Below, in pieces: positions 45,266 through 54,732 of a DNA stretch of 64,000 nucleotides (position 1 is its first letter; each line of letters starts with the position of its first letter). A program made the translations under genes and the position numbers. The DNA is from an uncultured Lachnospiraceae bacterium (GTDB lineage Bacteria > Bacillota > Clostridia > Lachnospirales > Lachnospiraceae): assembly GCA_910583605.1 (NCBI GenBank), contig CAJTXN010000005.1, positions 62,001 to 126,000 on the forward strand. The letters are read 5' to 3'. The notes under the pieces were generated by a model. That model made no database searches. It saw nothing but the letters and a program-made list of their open reading frames with translations, and was not told the DNA's origin.

Positions 45266-45832
45266 TTGGGCCTTAAAAGTGTGACAGGAAATATTGAAAA
45301 AGCAGTAATCGAGTTTGAGAATGACGGAACGAAACAAAGGGTATCAGTCCAATATAATCCGGCTTCTGTTTCAATTTCCGCTTATGCACGGGATACGGAA
45401 CTGAAAGATAAAGAAAATGGTGAAGATTCCGCAGAAAGTACCCGTCAGAATACCAATACGGCATATACCTGTATGAATATTGATTTAATATTTGATGATG
45501 TCAATAATTTGAAAAATATTTTTGCATTTATAAATCTGCTCAACTGCAGTAATAACAGGCAGGTTACATTCTACTGGTCGGAATTCAGTTTTCGGGGTGA
45601 GCTGACCGGTGTCAATACGGAATTCACTATGTTTAATATAATGGGAAATCCAATACGCGGAAAGGTAAGTCTCAGCATACAGCAGGATTATAGTGATGAA
45701 GGAGTCAGCAAAAATGAAAATGACCGGGCTTTTGATAAACTATTTGGCAGAGATATGTTTACCTCCTCCGAAACGGATGCAAAATTAATCAAAGATAAAG
45801 CAGGAAACCTGTTAAATTTAAGTATATTTTGA
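45266..45832 (+). CDS. CIS_tube (Afp7/Pvc7-like) protein 2
   Basis: 188 residues from TTG 45266, with AAAGGAGAAAG six bases before. VSVQYNPASVSISAYARD, FYWSEFSFRGELTGVNTEF and NPIRGKVSLSIQQDY match the preceding gene's motifs. It is shorter and lacks a C-terminal LysM domain. Both end with NLLNL. Duplicates of this adaptor may contact different rings of the hub (inference). Its stop codon is the first bases of a large hairpin. Confidence 0.8.
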   Translation: MGLKSVTGNIEKAVIEFENDGTKQRVSVQYNPASVSISAYARDTELKDKENGEDSAESTRQNTNTAYTCMNIDLIFDDVNNLKNIFAFINLLNCSNNRQVTFYWSEFSFRGELTGVNTEFTMFNIMGNPIRGKVSLSIQQDYSDEGVSKNENDRAFDKLFGRDMFTSSETDAKLIKDKAGNLLNLSIF

Positions 45833-45918
45833 GTATCTAAGCGATTGCGAACCCCATAGTCGCAAGTCGCTGAAACATCTGACCTGTGACTATGGGGTTC
45901 GCAATTGCTTAGATACTC
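45831..45918 (+). repeat. Intergenic 31-bp inverted repeat (hairpin) in the CIS operon
   Basis: Arms 45831-45861 and 45888-45918 pair in 30 of 31 positions (one G-T pair) around a 26-base loop. The left arm overlaps the stop of the preceding gene. The loop and right arm share a 23-base element with the hairpin at 54669-54691 (opposite orientation, one mismatch), so it is a dispersed palindromic element. Confidence 0.85.
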
Positions 45919-45955
45919 TATATAAATTGAAAGAATTTGAAAGGATGACGCTTTC

Positions 45956-47119
45956 ATGGGCAGCGAGTTTGATTTTAAACAACTAAAACGGAATTATGAT
46001 GATTTTTCCGCTCCGATGGCTGATATAAAGATTAACAATATGAAGCTTTCCGAAAATAAAATTAACATTGTGACAACGGATCTGGAGGTGGAGCTGACCT
46101 GTGAGCTGGAAGCATCGACGGCAGCATTCCGGTTATATAATGTTTTTGATTCGGAAAAGAAAGAATTTCGGATACAGGATATTAAAAAATACATATTCTT
46201 AGGCTCTGCAGTTTCCGTTTCCCTGGGATACCGTGGTGCGGTAAAAATGATTTTTTCCGGATATATTGCAAAAGTCAGTTTTCAGTATGAACCGGAGGAT
46301 GTTCCTTTTATAGAAATAACCTGTATGGATATTAAGGGCATAATGATGGCAAGCAATTATTCAAAACAGCTAAAAGCAAAAACCTACTCGGAAGCAGTCA
46401 AAGAAGTATTCAGGGCCGTTAATTACGAAAAACTGAAAAATATCGGAGTCGTGGACAGCCGGATGAATATTCAGGATACACCGGATACGGCAGAGGAAAA
46501 ACGTTCTTCCGATAAAAATAAGGAAACCGATGAAACCATGGAAATGGTGGCGGAAAGCGATTATGAATTTCTGGTAAAAGCCGCAAAAAAGTTTGGATTT
46601 GAAGCTTATATGACGGGAAATGTATTCAACTTTATAAAAGCTATGTCAAATACCACGGTTTTAATCGCTCTGCAGATTGGCGGGGGATTGCTGGGGTTTG
46701 ACATATCCTATGAAACATCCGGAATGGTAGAGGAAGTAGAGGTACGGGGCATGGATGCTGGCAAAGGAAAGGTTATCAGCGCCAAAAAGAAATATCAGGG
46801 AAAGATGTCCATCGGAAACAAGGCAAAACCGCTGATAAAAAACACCAGGTATGTATTTCTGGATGCGGGAATCCGTTCCCAAAGCCGGGCTCAGGATCGG
46901 GCGGATGCTTTAATGCAGGAAATCTCCTGCAGGCTGGGCACTTTAAAAGCGGAGTGTATCGGAATGCCGGAACTGGTACCCGGACGGTTTGTGGAAATAC
47001 AGGGATTGGGAAAACCGGCGGCAAATACTTTTTATATTACTAAAGTGAGACATGTACTAAACGAAACAAACGGGTATCGCAGCATACTCTACGGGAAGGT
47101 GGACAGCCAGACGACATGA
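45956..47119 (+). CDS. Baseplate hub protein, gpD / gp27-like half of VgrG
   Basis: 387 residues, AAGGATGACGCTTTC upstream. FLGSAVSVSLGYRGAVKMIFSG, ITCMDIKGIMMASNYSKQ and the second domain VAESDYEFLVKAAKKFGFEAY with RADALMQEISCRLGTLKAECIG are those of phage late-control gpD and gp27-type hubs. The trimer forms the platform for the spike. The OB/needle portion is encoded separately by the next gene, so the VgrG equivalent is split. Stop and next start overlap (ATGA). Confidence 0.85.
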   Translation: MGSEFDFKQLKRNYDDFSAPMADIKINNMKLSENKINIVTTDLEVELTCELEASTAAFRLYNVFDSEKKEFRIQDIKKYIFLGSAVSVSLGYRGAVKMIFSGYIAKVSFQYEPEDVPFIEITCMDIKGIMMASNYSKQLKAKTYSEAVKEVFRAVNYEKLKNIGVVDSRMNIQDTPDTAEEKRSSDKNKETDETMEMVAESDYEFLVKAAKKFGFEAYMTGNVFNFIKAMSNTTVLIALQIGGGLLGFDISYETSGMVEEVEVRGMDAGKGKVISAKKKYQGKMSIGNKAKPLIKNTRYVFLDAGIRSQSRAQDRADALMQEISCRLGTLKAECIGMPELVPGRFVEIQGLGKPAANTFYITKVRHVLNETNGYRSILYGKVDSQTT

Positions 47120-47931
47120 GTGAATTCTTCAATATATTTGATGATATTTCCAAAAAGCAGATTTTAAAAACGGAAACCGGAGATTCCCGGATTTTTGGTG
47201 TTATGACGGGAATCGTTGCAAAAAATTATGACGGTAATATGCCGGGGCGGGTTTGCGTTACCATTCCGGTCAGGGATACGGATGCCAATGAGCTGAAGTG
47301 GGCCAGAACCGCTATGCCTGCTTCCGGTTCCCAATACGGTCATTATTTTCTGCCGGAAATCGGAGATCAGGTATTGGTGGCATTTGAACAGGGAAATATT
47401 GAGAAACCGTTTATAATAGGCTGTATTCCAAAAGACAATGATTCGTTTCTTCAGAAATCCGTGGACGAAGACAATCAGATTAAACGGATTGTGACCAAAA
47501 ACGGCAACACCATTCATTTTGAGGATAACAAAGAAGGAGAAGGGGAAAAAGACAAGATAAAGATTGAAACACCGAAGCAGGCCCATACCGTTGTTTTGGA
47601 CAATGAAAATAAGAAAATTGTAATACAGGATAAAGAAAAAAAATGTCAGATTGAAATGAAGACAGAAAATGGTGAGATAAATGTGAAAGCTAACAGTAAA
47701 CTGACTATTGAAGCAGGTAATAACATTAAAATAAAGATGGACGGTGAAAGCGGAGAAATAAAGATTGAGGCAGTAAAGCTGTCTGTGGCAGCTTCTTCCA
47801 AGGTAAACATTGCTTCTGACGGAAGCGCTAAATTCAGCGGCAGTCAGACGATCATAGAGGCAGCTTCTGTGTTGAAGGAAAACAGCAGCGGAATGGTGCA
47901 GATACAGGGAAGCCCTGTCAAAATAGGATAA
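47116..47931 (+). CDS. Spike protein, gp5/VgrG-like OB fold and beta-helix
   Basis: 271 residues. The N-terminal OB fold reads IFGVMTGIVAKNYDGNMPGRV, then WARTAMPASGSQYG and FLPEIGDQVLVAFEQGNIEKPFIIG, the invariant core of gp5/VgrG. Residues 130-270 are a repetitive beta-helix (KIKIETPKQAHTVVLDN, INVKANSKLTIEAGNNIKIK) that makes the needle. Co-translated with the gp27-like gene by a four-base overlap. The tip is completed by the PAAR-like protein. Confidence 0.9.
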   Translation: MSEFFNIFDDISKKQILKTETGDSRIFGVMTGIVAKNYDGNMPGRVCVTIPVRDTDANELKWARTAMPASGSQYGHYFLPEIGDQVLVAFEQGNIEKPFIIGCIPKDNDSFLQKSVDEDNQIKRIVTKNGNTIHFEDNKEGEGEKDKIKIETPKQAHTVVLDNENKKIVIQDKEKKCQIEMKTENGEINVKANSKLTIEAGNNIKIKMDGESGEIKIEAVKLSVAASSKVNIASDGSAKFSGSQTIIEAASVLKENSSGMVQIQGSPVKIG

Positions 47932-47990
47932 AAGGTCACGGGGGCCAAATCACTTATTTTATGTGGAAGAAAGAAGGTTGTTTGATTAAT

Positions 47991-48410
47991 ATGGAGCAGA
48001 ATCAGTATTTGGGTCTGGGAATGAAGTTTCCGCCGCAGGTGAACAGGACGACGGGGCGGTTTGCCGTTGCCGGCGGACCGGAGAGCGTTAAGGAGTCTGT
48101 ATATATTATTTTGATGACACAGAAAACGGAGCGGATGTTTGCGCCGGAATTTGGCAGCAGACTGTTGTCTTATACATTTATGGATACCAATAGAACGGAA
48201 CTGAATATAATGGCGCGGGATTTAAAAGAGACTATTCTGAAACAGGAACCCAGAATTTCCGGAGTGGATATTAATATTATACCGGATAATGCTGACGGAC
48301 GGCTGATGGTATATATCGATTATCTGGTAGCGGAAAGCAATACAAGGGATAATCTGGTGTTTCCGTTTTATTTAGATACGGTGGAGGAACAGAGGGAAAA
48401 TGATAAATAA
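47991..48410 (+). CDS. Baseplate wedge protein, gpW/gp25 family
   Basis: About 139 residues. ATG 47991 is used here; an in-frame TTG at 47982 has a better-spaced AAGAAGG and is an alternative. VNRTTGRFAVAGGPESVKES, then ERMFAPEFGSRLLSYTF and the LKETILKQEPRI helix are the gp25 pattern (the conserved 'R...P.fG' turn). gp25 nucleates sheath polymerisation on the baseplate. It overlaps the first baseplate J gene by 11 bases. Confidence 0.9.
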   Translation: MEQNQYLGLGMKFPPQVNRTTGRFAVAGGPESVKESVYIILMTQKTERMFAPEFGSRLLSYTFMDTNRTELNIMARDLKETILKQEPRISGVDINIIPDNADGRLMVYIDYLVAESNTRDNLVFPFYLDTVEEQRENDK

Positions 48411-51342
48411 CAGCTATTTGCCAAAGGAATGGCAGGAAGGAAATACAGAGGATATCCGGAGACGAATCCGGCATTTAGCCGAATCATATACGCCGGAGTG
48501 GAAATTTGAGGAAAATGATCCGGATATAGGCTCGGTTATAGCCATGATTTATACGGAACAGATGGAAGACAATGTGGTGCGTTTTCGCCAGGTCATGGAT
48601 AAATACCGGACGGAATTTATTAATATGCTGGGAATCTCCCTGATGGCTGCCCGTCCTGCAAAATCGGCAGTGGTGATGAACCTGCTGGGGGATACCGTGG
48701 AAGGACGGATGGTTTCTAAGGGAACCCGCCTGCTGGAAGAGGAAAACTCCATTGTTTTTGAAACACTCCATGACATCTGTGTGACGGGAGCAAAGCTTAC
48801 CCATATATTTCAGATATCCCAAAATCTGGGGAAAGTCATATCCTGCAGCCCCGGCGCCCCTGTTTCCGTTTTTGACTTTTCCGGAAGCGAACCGGTAAGA
48901 AACCGGTTGATAATTTATCACAAAACTCTCTTTGCAGTGGATAACGATGAAATTCTGCTGCGGTTTTCGCCGCTACATGAACAGGAGAGTCTGAATCTTC
49001 AATTTGCCGATGGTAAGAAATATCGTTTCTTTTGTTATACGGAACATGGGCCGGTGGAATTTGATGAAGCCAAATGGGAGGAAGGTATTATCCGGTTAAA
49101 AACCAAAGAGAAATGCGTGCCGGTGTATGTGGATGGCCTGCTTTATACGGCGATTGTTTTAGAAGCGCTGCAGCCGGTTCTGTCTCCGGTGGAATTAAAA
49201 AATATAGAAATATCTCTCTCCGGCAGCCGGGAAATCCCACAATTTGTCTGCAATTCCTTTATGGATATGAGCTGTGATCAATTTGCGCCATTCGGAGAAG
49301 AACTGGCATTGTATGCAGAGTGCTATATCGGAAATGATAAAATATTTTCCAAAGCAGAGGCGCTGATCACGCTTACGTTCCGGTTTGAGATGGAGGAAAA
49401 ACGGGTGGGATTTACACCTGTTCAGACAGAGGAAAATCTCAGAATAATTAAAAGAAAACCCAAAAAAAATCTGTATGACCGGGAGGCAGATACTTTTATT
49501 CAGGAGATTTCCCTGGAGTATTATAACGGAAAGGGGTTTAAGAAATTACACTGTATTTCAGGGATGGAAAATATGTTTTATCAGGAGGGCGGAGGAACCG
49601 GCCGGATACAATTTATCTGCCCGGAAGATTTTTCTTCCTTCAGTGTGTTGGGAAATGAAGGCCTGTGTATCCGTATGCAGATTCTGAGAGCAGATAACTG
49701 CTATCTTCATCCGTGTATCCATCACTATCCGGTGATAAAAAATCTGGAAATGACATATTCCTACGGGGAACGGTATTTTGAACCGGACGGATTTATGAGG
49801 TGCACCGGAAGCCGGTGGAAGAACGGTATGGAATCCTGGGCAAAATGGAAGGGCAGAGGGTATATTCCGGCATTTCTTCCGCTGCCCTATGATGGAAACG
49901 GTCTGTATCTGGGGTTTGACAGAAAGCCGGAAGCGGGCCCCATAAGTCTGTTTTTCCTGATAGACGAAAGCCGCAGCGTAATTCCCCTGTCCCTTCGGTT
50001 TGAGTATTCTTCTCACCATGGGTTTAAGCCGTTGAAGGTTTTGGACAATACAAAGGGTTTTGTTGATTCGGGAACATTGATTTTTATGCCGCCGGAGGAT
50101 TTTGCGCTCTATAACATAGAAGGAATCAAAAAGTATTACATACGGATTCGGGATATGGGAAATATCGGTTACAAAGAGGAAGGGTATCATCCGGTTATTG
50201 ACCATATCTATTTAAATGCGGTCATGGTAGCAAACATTGAAACTCTGGACGAAGAGGAGTTTTATATTGACCGGGTTTCGGCAGGAATGAAGTTTCCGCT
50301 GAATGCCGATAATATTTTGTATTGTAAGGTGTATGTCAATGAAATCAATAAGTATACGCCGTCTCAAATGAAGGAAATGATAGCTGACGGAAAGCAGAAG
50401 ATTAAGGCAGAGTATAATTATCTGGGAGAAATTACGGAATTTTATGTTCTGTGGGAAGAAGTGGAAAACTTTTCAGGCTCAGTGACCGGAGACAGGCATT
50501 ATTTGATTGACCGCATGAATAATACCATTGAATTTGGAGACGGAGTTAATGTGAGGATTCCCGAAAATACGTCGGGAGCAGCATTTAAGGTGGTCACCGG
50601 CTGTTGCAGGGGGGCAGAGGGAAACGTAAGCCCGGGAAGTATCACCCGCTCTGCTTCCAATCTGCTGTTTATCGGAGATATTTTTAATCCGGTCCGGGGA
50701 TACGGAGGCAGCGATATTGAAACACCGGACATGGCTCTGAACCGGGGCGCAGCGCAGCTGTCGAACCGGCGCAGACTGATTTCGGATTGGGACTATATCC
50801 GGGAGGTAAAATCTTTTTCCGGCAATATTGACAAGGTAAAGTGTATCTGCGGAGAAAACGGCAATATTTCTCTGGTGCTTTTAATGAAAGATTTTGAGGA
50901 GGGTTCTTATTCCTTTCGCAATATCAGCCGGGAGTTAAAAAAACATCTGCTGGAAAAGTGTGAATTAACGGTTGGAGCGGATGATTTGAATATTATGGAA
51001 CCGGTGTTTTTAAAAATATCCATGGAGGTCTGGGCTGTAATAGAGCATATGAACAAAGCTTTTGATATTCGGAATTTATTGTTAAGGCAAATCCGAAGTT
51101 TCTTTCACCCGATTTCCGCAGACCCGGGAAGCGGACATAAAATCGGAGTGTTGCCGGGGAAACAGCAGATCATTACAATGCTTCATTCCGTTCCGTTTAA
51201 CGGAAGGATTTCCCGTTTTGCAGTGACAGCCTGTTATACGGATTCGAAAGGGGAACATGAAACGGATATCAGCCATATGCGGCAGAATCCTTTTGCCGTG
51301 TGCATGAATGGAAATCATATCATACATTTGGCGGAGGCATAG
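48400..51342 (+). CDS. Baseplate J-like protein 1 (Afp11-type)
   Basis: 980 residues. The N-terminus (RIRHLAESYTPEWKFEENDPD, IGSVIAMIYTEQMEDNVVRF) and a late RHYLIDRMNNTIEFGDGVNVR, GAEGNVSPGSITR and RAAQLSNRRRLISDWDYIRE-like block identify a baseplate J/gp47 protein. The last 150 residues (LRQIRSFFHPISADPGSGHKIG) are the domain expected at its C-terminus. It forms the wedge around the hub. The next J gene begins 15 bases after its stop. Confidence 0.85.
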   Translation: MINNSYLPKEWQEGNTEDIRRRIRHLAESYTPEWKFEENDPDIGSVIAMIYTEQMEDNVVRFRQVMDKYRTEFINMLGISLMAARPAKSAVVMNLLGDTVEGRMVSKGTRLLEEENSIVFETLHDICVTGAKLTHIFQISQNLGKVISCSPGAPVSVFDFSGSEPVRNRLIIYHKTLFAVDNDEILLRFSPLHEQESLNLQFADGKKYRFFCYTEHGPVEFDEAKWEEGIIRLKTKEKCVPVYVDGLLYTAIVLEALQPVLSPVELKNIEISLSGSREIPQFVCNSFMDMSCDQFAPFGEELALYAECYIGNDKIFSKAEALITLTFRFEMEEKRVGFTPVQTEENLRIIKRKPKKNLYDREADTFIQEISLEYYNGKGFKKLHCISGMENMFYQEGGGTGRIQFICPEDFSSFSVLGNEGLCIRMQILRADNCYLHPCIHHYPVIKNLEMTYSYGERYFEPDGFMRCTGSRWKNGMESWAKWKGRGYIPAFLPLPYDGNGLYLGFDRKPEAGPISLFFLIDESRSVIPLSLRFEYSSHHGFKPLKVLDNTKGFVDSGTLIFMPPEDFALYNIEGIKKYYIRIRDMGNIGYKEEGYHPVIDHIYLNAVMVANIETLDEEEFYIDRVSAGMKFPLNADNILYCKVYVNEINKYTPSQMKEMIADGKQKIKAEYNYLGEITEFYVLWEEVENFSGSVTGDRHYLIDRMNNTIEFGDGVNVRIPENTSGAAFKVVTGCCRGAEGNVSPGSITRSASNLLFIGDIFNPVRGYGGSDIETPDMALNRGAAQLSNRRRLISDWDYIREVKSFSGNIDKVKCICGENGNISLVLLMKDFEEGSYSFRNISRELKKHLLEKCELTVGADDLNIMEPVFLKISMEVWAVIEHMNKAFDIRNLLLRQIRSFFHPISADPGSGHKIGVLPGKQQIITMLHSVPFNGRISRFAVTACYTDSKGEHETDISHMRQNPFAVCMNGNHIIHLAEA

Positions 51343-51356
51343 AAGAAGGTGAGAGT

Positions 51357-53522
51357 ATGTTACACAGTGTAAATCTTGACGACAAAACTTATGAAGAGCT
51401 GCGGCAGAAGGCGGTTTCCAAAATTCCCCTGTATTCGTCAGAGTGGACTAATTTTAATAAATCGGACCCGGGTATTACCATTCTGGAGGCATTAACATCG
51501 TTTCAGCTGATGCAGCAGAAGGCGATTAATACCGTAACTCCGGCGGTACAGATGAAATTGTTAAAAATGGCAGGTTATGTTCCGGAACCGGCCGGTTGTG
51601 CCAGAGTCCTGCTGGGAGTATCCTGTCAGGAACAGAAAATTAATCTCCCAATGAATCAGAAGCTCTATGCAGGCGAAACCTGTTTTGAGACGCCGGAGGA
51701 AATTATTTATGACAGGGAGAGAATTCTGGGGGTATATATAGGAAGCAGAAATTCGGGGCAGATGTCAGCCGGAACGGATATTACGGAACTGGTCAAAACG
51801 GAATTACCCATAGGCTGTGAGATTTTTACGGAACAACCGGAAAGCGGCAGGTTTATGGATATTCTTTTAAGCGGAACGGGAATAAAAGAGCAACTGATTT
51901 TTTATATTTCAGCAGAGGAGCGGGTGAAGCGCAACCCGTTTTCGGATAATAAACGGATTCCCTTTGCCAGAGTGGTCTGGCAGGTGTGGACACCGGAAGG
52001 ATTTTGGGAGATTCCTGTGGAAAAAGTCCGGGACGAAACCTGTGGTTTTCTGGTCAGCGGAGAAATCAGAATTCAGATTCCCGCAAATGCGGCTGTATCC
52101 CGGCTCTATTCGAAGGAAGGGTATCTGCTCCGGGCATTGCTGGCGGAAGCAGATTACGATATTCCGCCGAAAGTCCGTTCCATAGAAGGTTTTTTATTTG
52201 AAGTGTTTCAGAAGGATTCCCTGGGGATTACTTATACGATTGACGGAAACTGCCGAAAGGCTTCTGCTGCTCCGGTTTCCGAAGAGAGATATATGACGTT
52301 TGAACTGTATGGTGTATTACAGGACAGCGGCTATCAGAGCGTATACTGTATGGAGCAGGAGGACGGAATCAGAAAGTATTATAAGTATAATGAGATAGAT
52401 ATGGAAACCGGGGATGATTTCATGGAACAGGGAAGATTTTACAGGAAAATACCGGTCGGGGACAGCCGCTATTATTACTGTTTTAACAAACACGGCAGGT
52501 ATCATCCGGCAGCATGCAAAAAATCCCTTCGAATCGTATGTTATGGAGAACAGGCTTTTTCCCGGAGATTAGTGGGAGACATTTATGGATACGATAATCA
52601 GCTTTTTGAACTGTCCGTAAAAAATATATTTGACGGAGATTTACTGTTGCTGGTGGAATATGAAAATCGAAGGGGAGAAATTGTTTATGATTTTGTTCCA
52701 CCGGGACTGACCGGTGATGAAGAATTAAATTTTATTCCGGTGGGTGACAGTGATAAGATTCTGGTTACAAATCCGGGAATATATGCCGGAGGCAGGCTTT
52801 ATTTTGCCAATGTTTCCGCATTTGCCGGAGCGGAAGGAAATGTACGGAAGGGTAATGAGTTTTTTATATCTGACCGGACGGATGTAGTATTTTTCAATCC
52901 TGCAAAAGGAAGGGGCGGAAGAAAAAAGGAAACCGTTGAGGAACTGAAGAAGCGGTTTGCGGCAGATATGCTGTACCCCGACTGTGCCGTAAACCGGGAG
53001 GATTACGGCAGAATCATAATGAATACGCCGGGACTGGCGATTCATAAGGTCAGGGCGGTAATGGATAAAGGGGGCAGCAGTGTTTCCGTTGCGGTAAAAC
53101 CTTATAGTATTGCGGCCATGCCGAAGTTATCTGAGGTCTATAAAGAAGAAATCATGAAATATATAGAGGATAAAAGGCTGCTCACCACTAAAGTTAAACT
53201 GTGTTCTCCCGTATACGTGCCGATTAACGTCCACTGTGTTCTGTATGTAAAGAAATATGCAGAATCCTGCCGGAAAATGGCACAGGAGCTTATCAGAAAA
53301 CAACTGGATTATACTGTTGATGACCATGATTTCGGTGAAAAAATAATCTATGGAAATCTGTTCAGGGCCATAGAATCCCTGGAAGGTGTGGAGTATGTTT
53401 ACAGTCTTTCTGTTAAAGCAGGAAAGAGCCGGAATGTGACCATGGCAGGTTGTGACATCATTCCGGATGAAGATAGTCTCTGTTATCCCGGAGATATCGT
53501 TGTGGATACGAAAACGATGTAG
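51357..53522 (+). CDS. Baseplate J-like protein 2 (Afp12-type)
   Basis: 721 residues from ATG 51357, chosen because AAGAAGGTGAG precedes it and MLHSVNLDDKTYEELRQKA is the standard start; an earlier in-frame ATG at 51300 lies inside the previous gene. WTNFNKSDPGITILEALTSFQLMQQ and ADMLYPDCAVNREDYGRIIM with the terminal LFRAIESLEGVEYVYSLSV are typical. It is a second, shorter J protein, as in Afp12/Pvc12. It forms part of the wedge complex. Confidence 0.85.
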   Translation: MLHSVNLDDKTYEELRQKAVSKIPLYSSEWTNFNKSDPGITILEALTSFQLMQQKAINTVTPAVQMKLLKMAGYVPEPAGCARVLLGVSCQEQKINLPMNQKLYAGETCFETPEEIIYDRERILGVYIGSRNSGQMSAGTDITELVKTELPIGCEIFTEQPESGRFMDILLSGTGIKEQLIFYISAEERVKRNPFSDNKRIPFARVVWQVWTPEGFWEIPVEKVRDETCGFLVSGEIRIQIPANAAVSRLYSKEGYLLRALLAEADYDIPPKVRSIEGFLFEVFQKDSLGITYTIDGNCRKASAAPVSEERYMTFELYGVLQDSGYQSVYCMEQEDGIRKYYKYNEIDMETGDDFMEQGRFYRKIPVGDSRYYYCFNKHGRYHPAACKKSLRIVCYGEQAFSRRLVGDIYGYDNQLFELSVKNIFDGDLLLLVEYENRRGEIVYDFVPPGLTGDEELNFIPVGDSDKILVTNPGIYAGGRLYFANVSAFAGAEGNVRKGNEFFISDRTDVVFFNPAKGRGGRKKETVEELKKRFAADMLYPDCAVNREDYGRIIMNTPGLAIHKVRAVMDKGGSSVSVAVKPYSIAAMPKLSEVYKEEIMKYIEDKRLLTTKVKLCSPVYVPINVHCVLYVKKYAESCRKMAQELIRKQLDYTVDDHDFGEKIIYGNLFRAIESLEGVEYVYSLSVKAGKSRNVTMAGCDIIPDEDSLCYPGDIVVDTKTM

Positions 53523-53541
53523 GAGGAAAGGCAGGTTAGGA

Positions 53542-54648
53542 ATGGCATATGCTTTTAAAAATTATACGGTCCGGAAAAGCAGAATAGAAAAGAGTTATTA
53601 TCGGGGATTTATCCTGAAGGAAAACGGAAGACTTCTGACAACATCTGACGGACAAAGACATATATTGTTTTTACAATATATTGACAGCGGGGAACCGGAT
53701 TTGGAGTGGGGCAGATTAAAAGTTGATGTAACAATGGAGCGGGAAATGGTGCTTTCCATTCAGGCATTTGCGGTAAATTGTCTGGATTACCGGAAGGGGA
53801 ACCGTGTCATTGACCTGGAAAGACAGATATTGTCTCAGGAAGGAAACACAGAGGATAAGGAAGTTTATTTTTCCCAAACGGATTTCGCAGGCTCAAAAAA
53901 GTTTATTGGCTGTGAAGATGTTTTGTTATATGGAATAAAAGGACGATATCTGTGGCTGTGTATTGAGCTGCTGGGAACCGGAATCGCCTTTATCAACAGT
54001 ATCAATGTGGATTCGCCGGGAGATATCATGCTGGATGTTTTTCCGGAGATATATCAGGAAAGAGAATCATTTTTACATAGGTATCTGTCTGTTTTTTCTT
54101 CTGTTTTCATGGATTTTGAATATAAAATAGAAGGAATACACAATGAAATGGATTTGGAAACAGCCGGCGCAGATATGCTGAAGGTATTCGGTGAATGGAT
54201 GGGGCTGAATCTGTCAGGCAGTTTTCTCAGCGAAGAGAAACTAAGGTCTCTGTTAATCCGGCTGCATGCTTTTAACCGGATGAAAGGGACAAAACAGTCG
54301 GTTTTGGGGCTGACGGAGGTACTATTGGGAGAGCCCGGTATTCTGGTGGAACGGAATCTGCTGGAGCATGGGGACAGGGGGCTGTATGATGCTTTATACG
54401 GGAACAGTCCTTATGATATAACGTTATTGATAAACGGCAGGGCCGACGAGCAGACACAATCCTGTTTACTGTTTTATCTGAAGCAGTTTATTCCGGTCAG
54501 AAGCCGGGTAAAGATAGTATTTTTAAATCAATGCTGCAATCTGGATTCCTATTGTTATCTGGATGTGAACGCAGCGATTTATACCGGTGTACCCGGAACT
54601 ATGGATAGGCAGCAGGGGTTAGATGGAAATGTTATTTTAAAATTATAA
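53542..54648 (+). CDS. Tail protein I-like baseplate component
   Basis: 369 residues; ATG 53542 follows AGGAGGAAAGGCAGGTTAGG. The second half carries FPEIYQERESFLHRYLSVFSS, the ADMLKVFGEWMGLNL block and LLIRLHAFNRMKGTKQSVLG, which define P2-type tail protein I (gpI) in eCIS loci. The N-terminal half is a beta domain specific to the system. This is the last structural gene; no fibre or ATPase gene follows before the STAS gene. Confidence 0.8.
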   Translation: MAYAFKNYTVRKSRIEKSYYRGFILKENGRLLTTSDGQRHILFLQYIDSGEPDLEWGRLKVDVTMEREMVLSIQAFAVNCLDYRKGNRVIDLERQILSQEGNTEDKEVYFSQTDFAGSKKFIGCEDVLLYGIKGRYLWLCIELLGTGIAFINSINVDSPGDIMLDVFPEIYQERESFLHRYLSVFSSVFMDFEYKIEGIHNEMDLETAGADMLKVFGEWMGLNLSGSFLSEEKLRSLLIRLHAFNRMKGTKQSVLGLTEVLLGEPGILVERNLLEHGDRGLYDALYGNSPYDITLLINGRADEQTQSCLLFYLKQFIPVRSRVKIVFLNQCCNLDSYCYLDVNAAIYTGVPGTMDRQQGLDGNVILKL

Positions 54649-54659
54649 TATAGGAGATT

Positions 54660-54692
54660 GTGAAACTTATAGTCACAGGTCAGAAGTTTCAC
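54660..54692 (+). terminator. Hairpin after the CIS structural genes
   Basis: 9-bp stem GTGAAACTT (54660-54668) and AAGTTTCAC (54684-54692) with a 15-base loop, followed by TTTCACTCTTT. It is weak as a terminator because the T tract is interrupted. It carries the 23-base element shared with the hairpin at 45871-45893. Confidence 0.5.
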
Positions 54693-54732
54693 TTTCACTC
54701 TTTAAATTATAATCAATAAGAAGGAGGATCAT

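Noticed and set aside
36421..54648. Prophage or R-type pyocin rather than a CIS
   Set aside because: There are no capsid, terminase, lysis or integrase genes, and DUF4255, CIS_tube, DUF6760 and PAAR-like genes point to an eCIS-type system.
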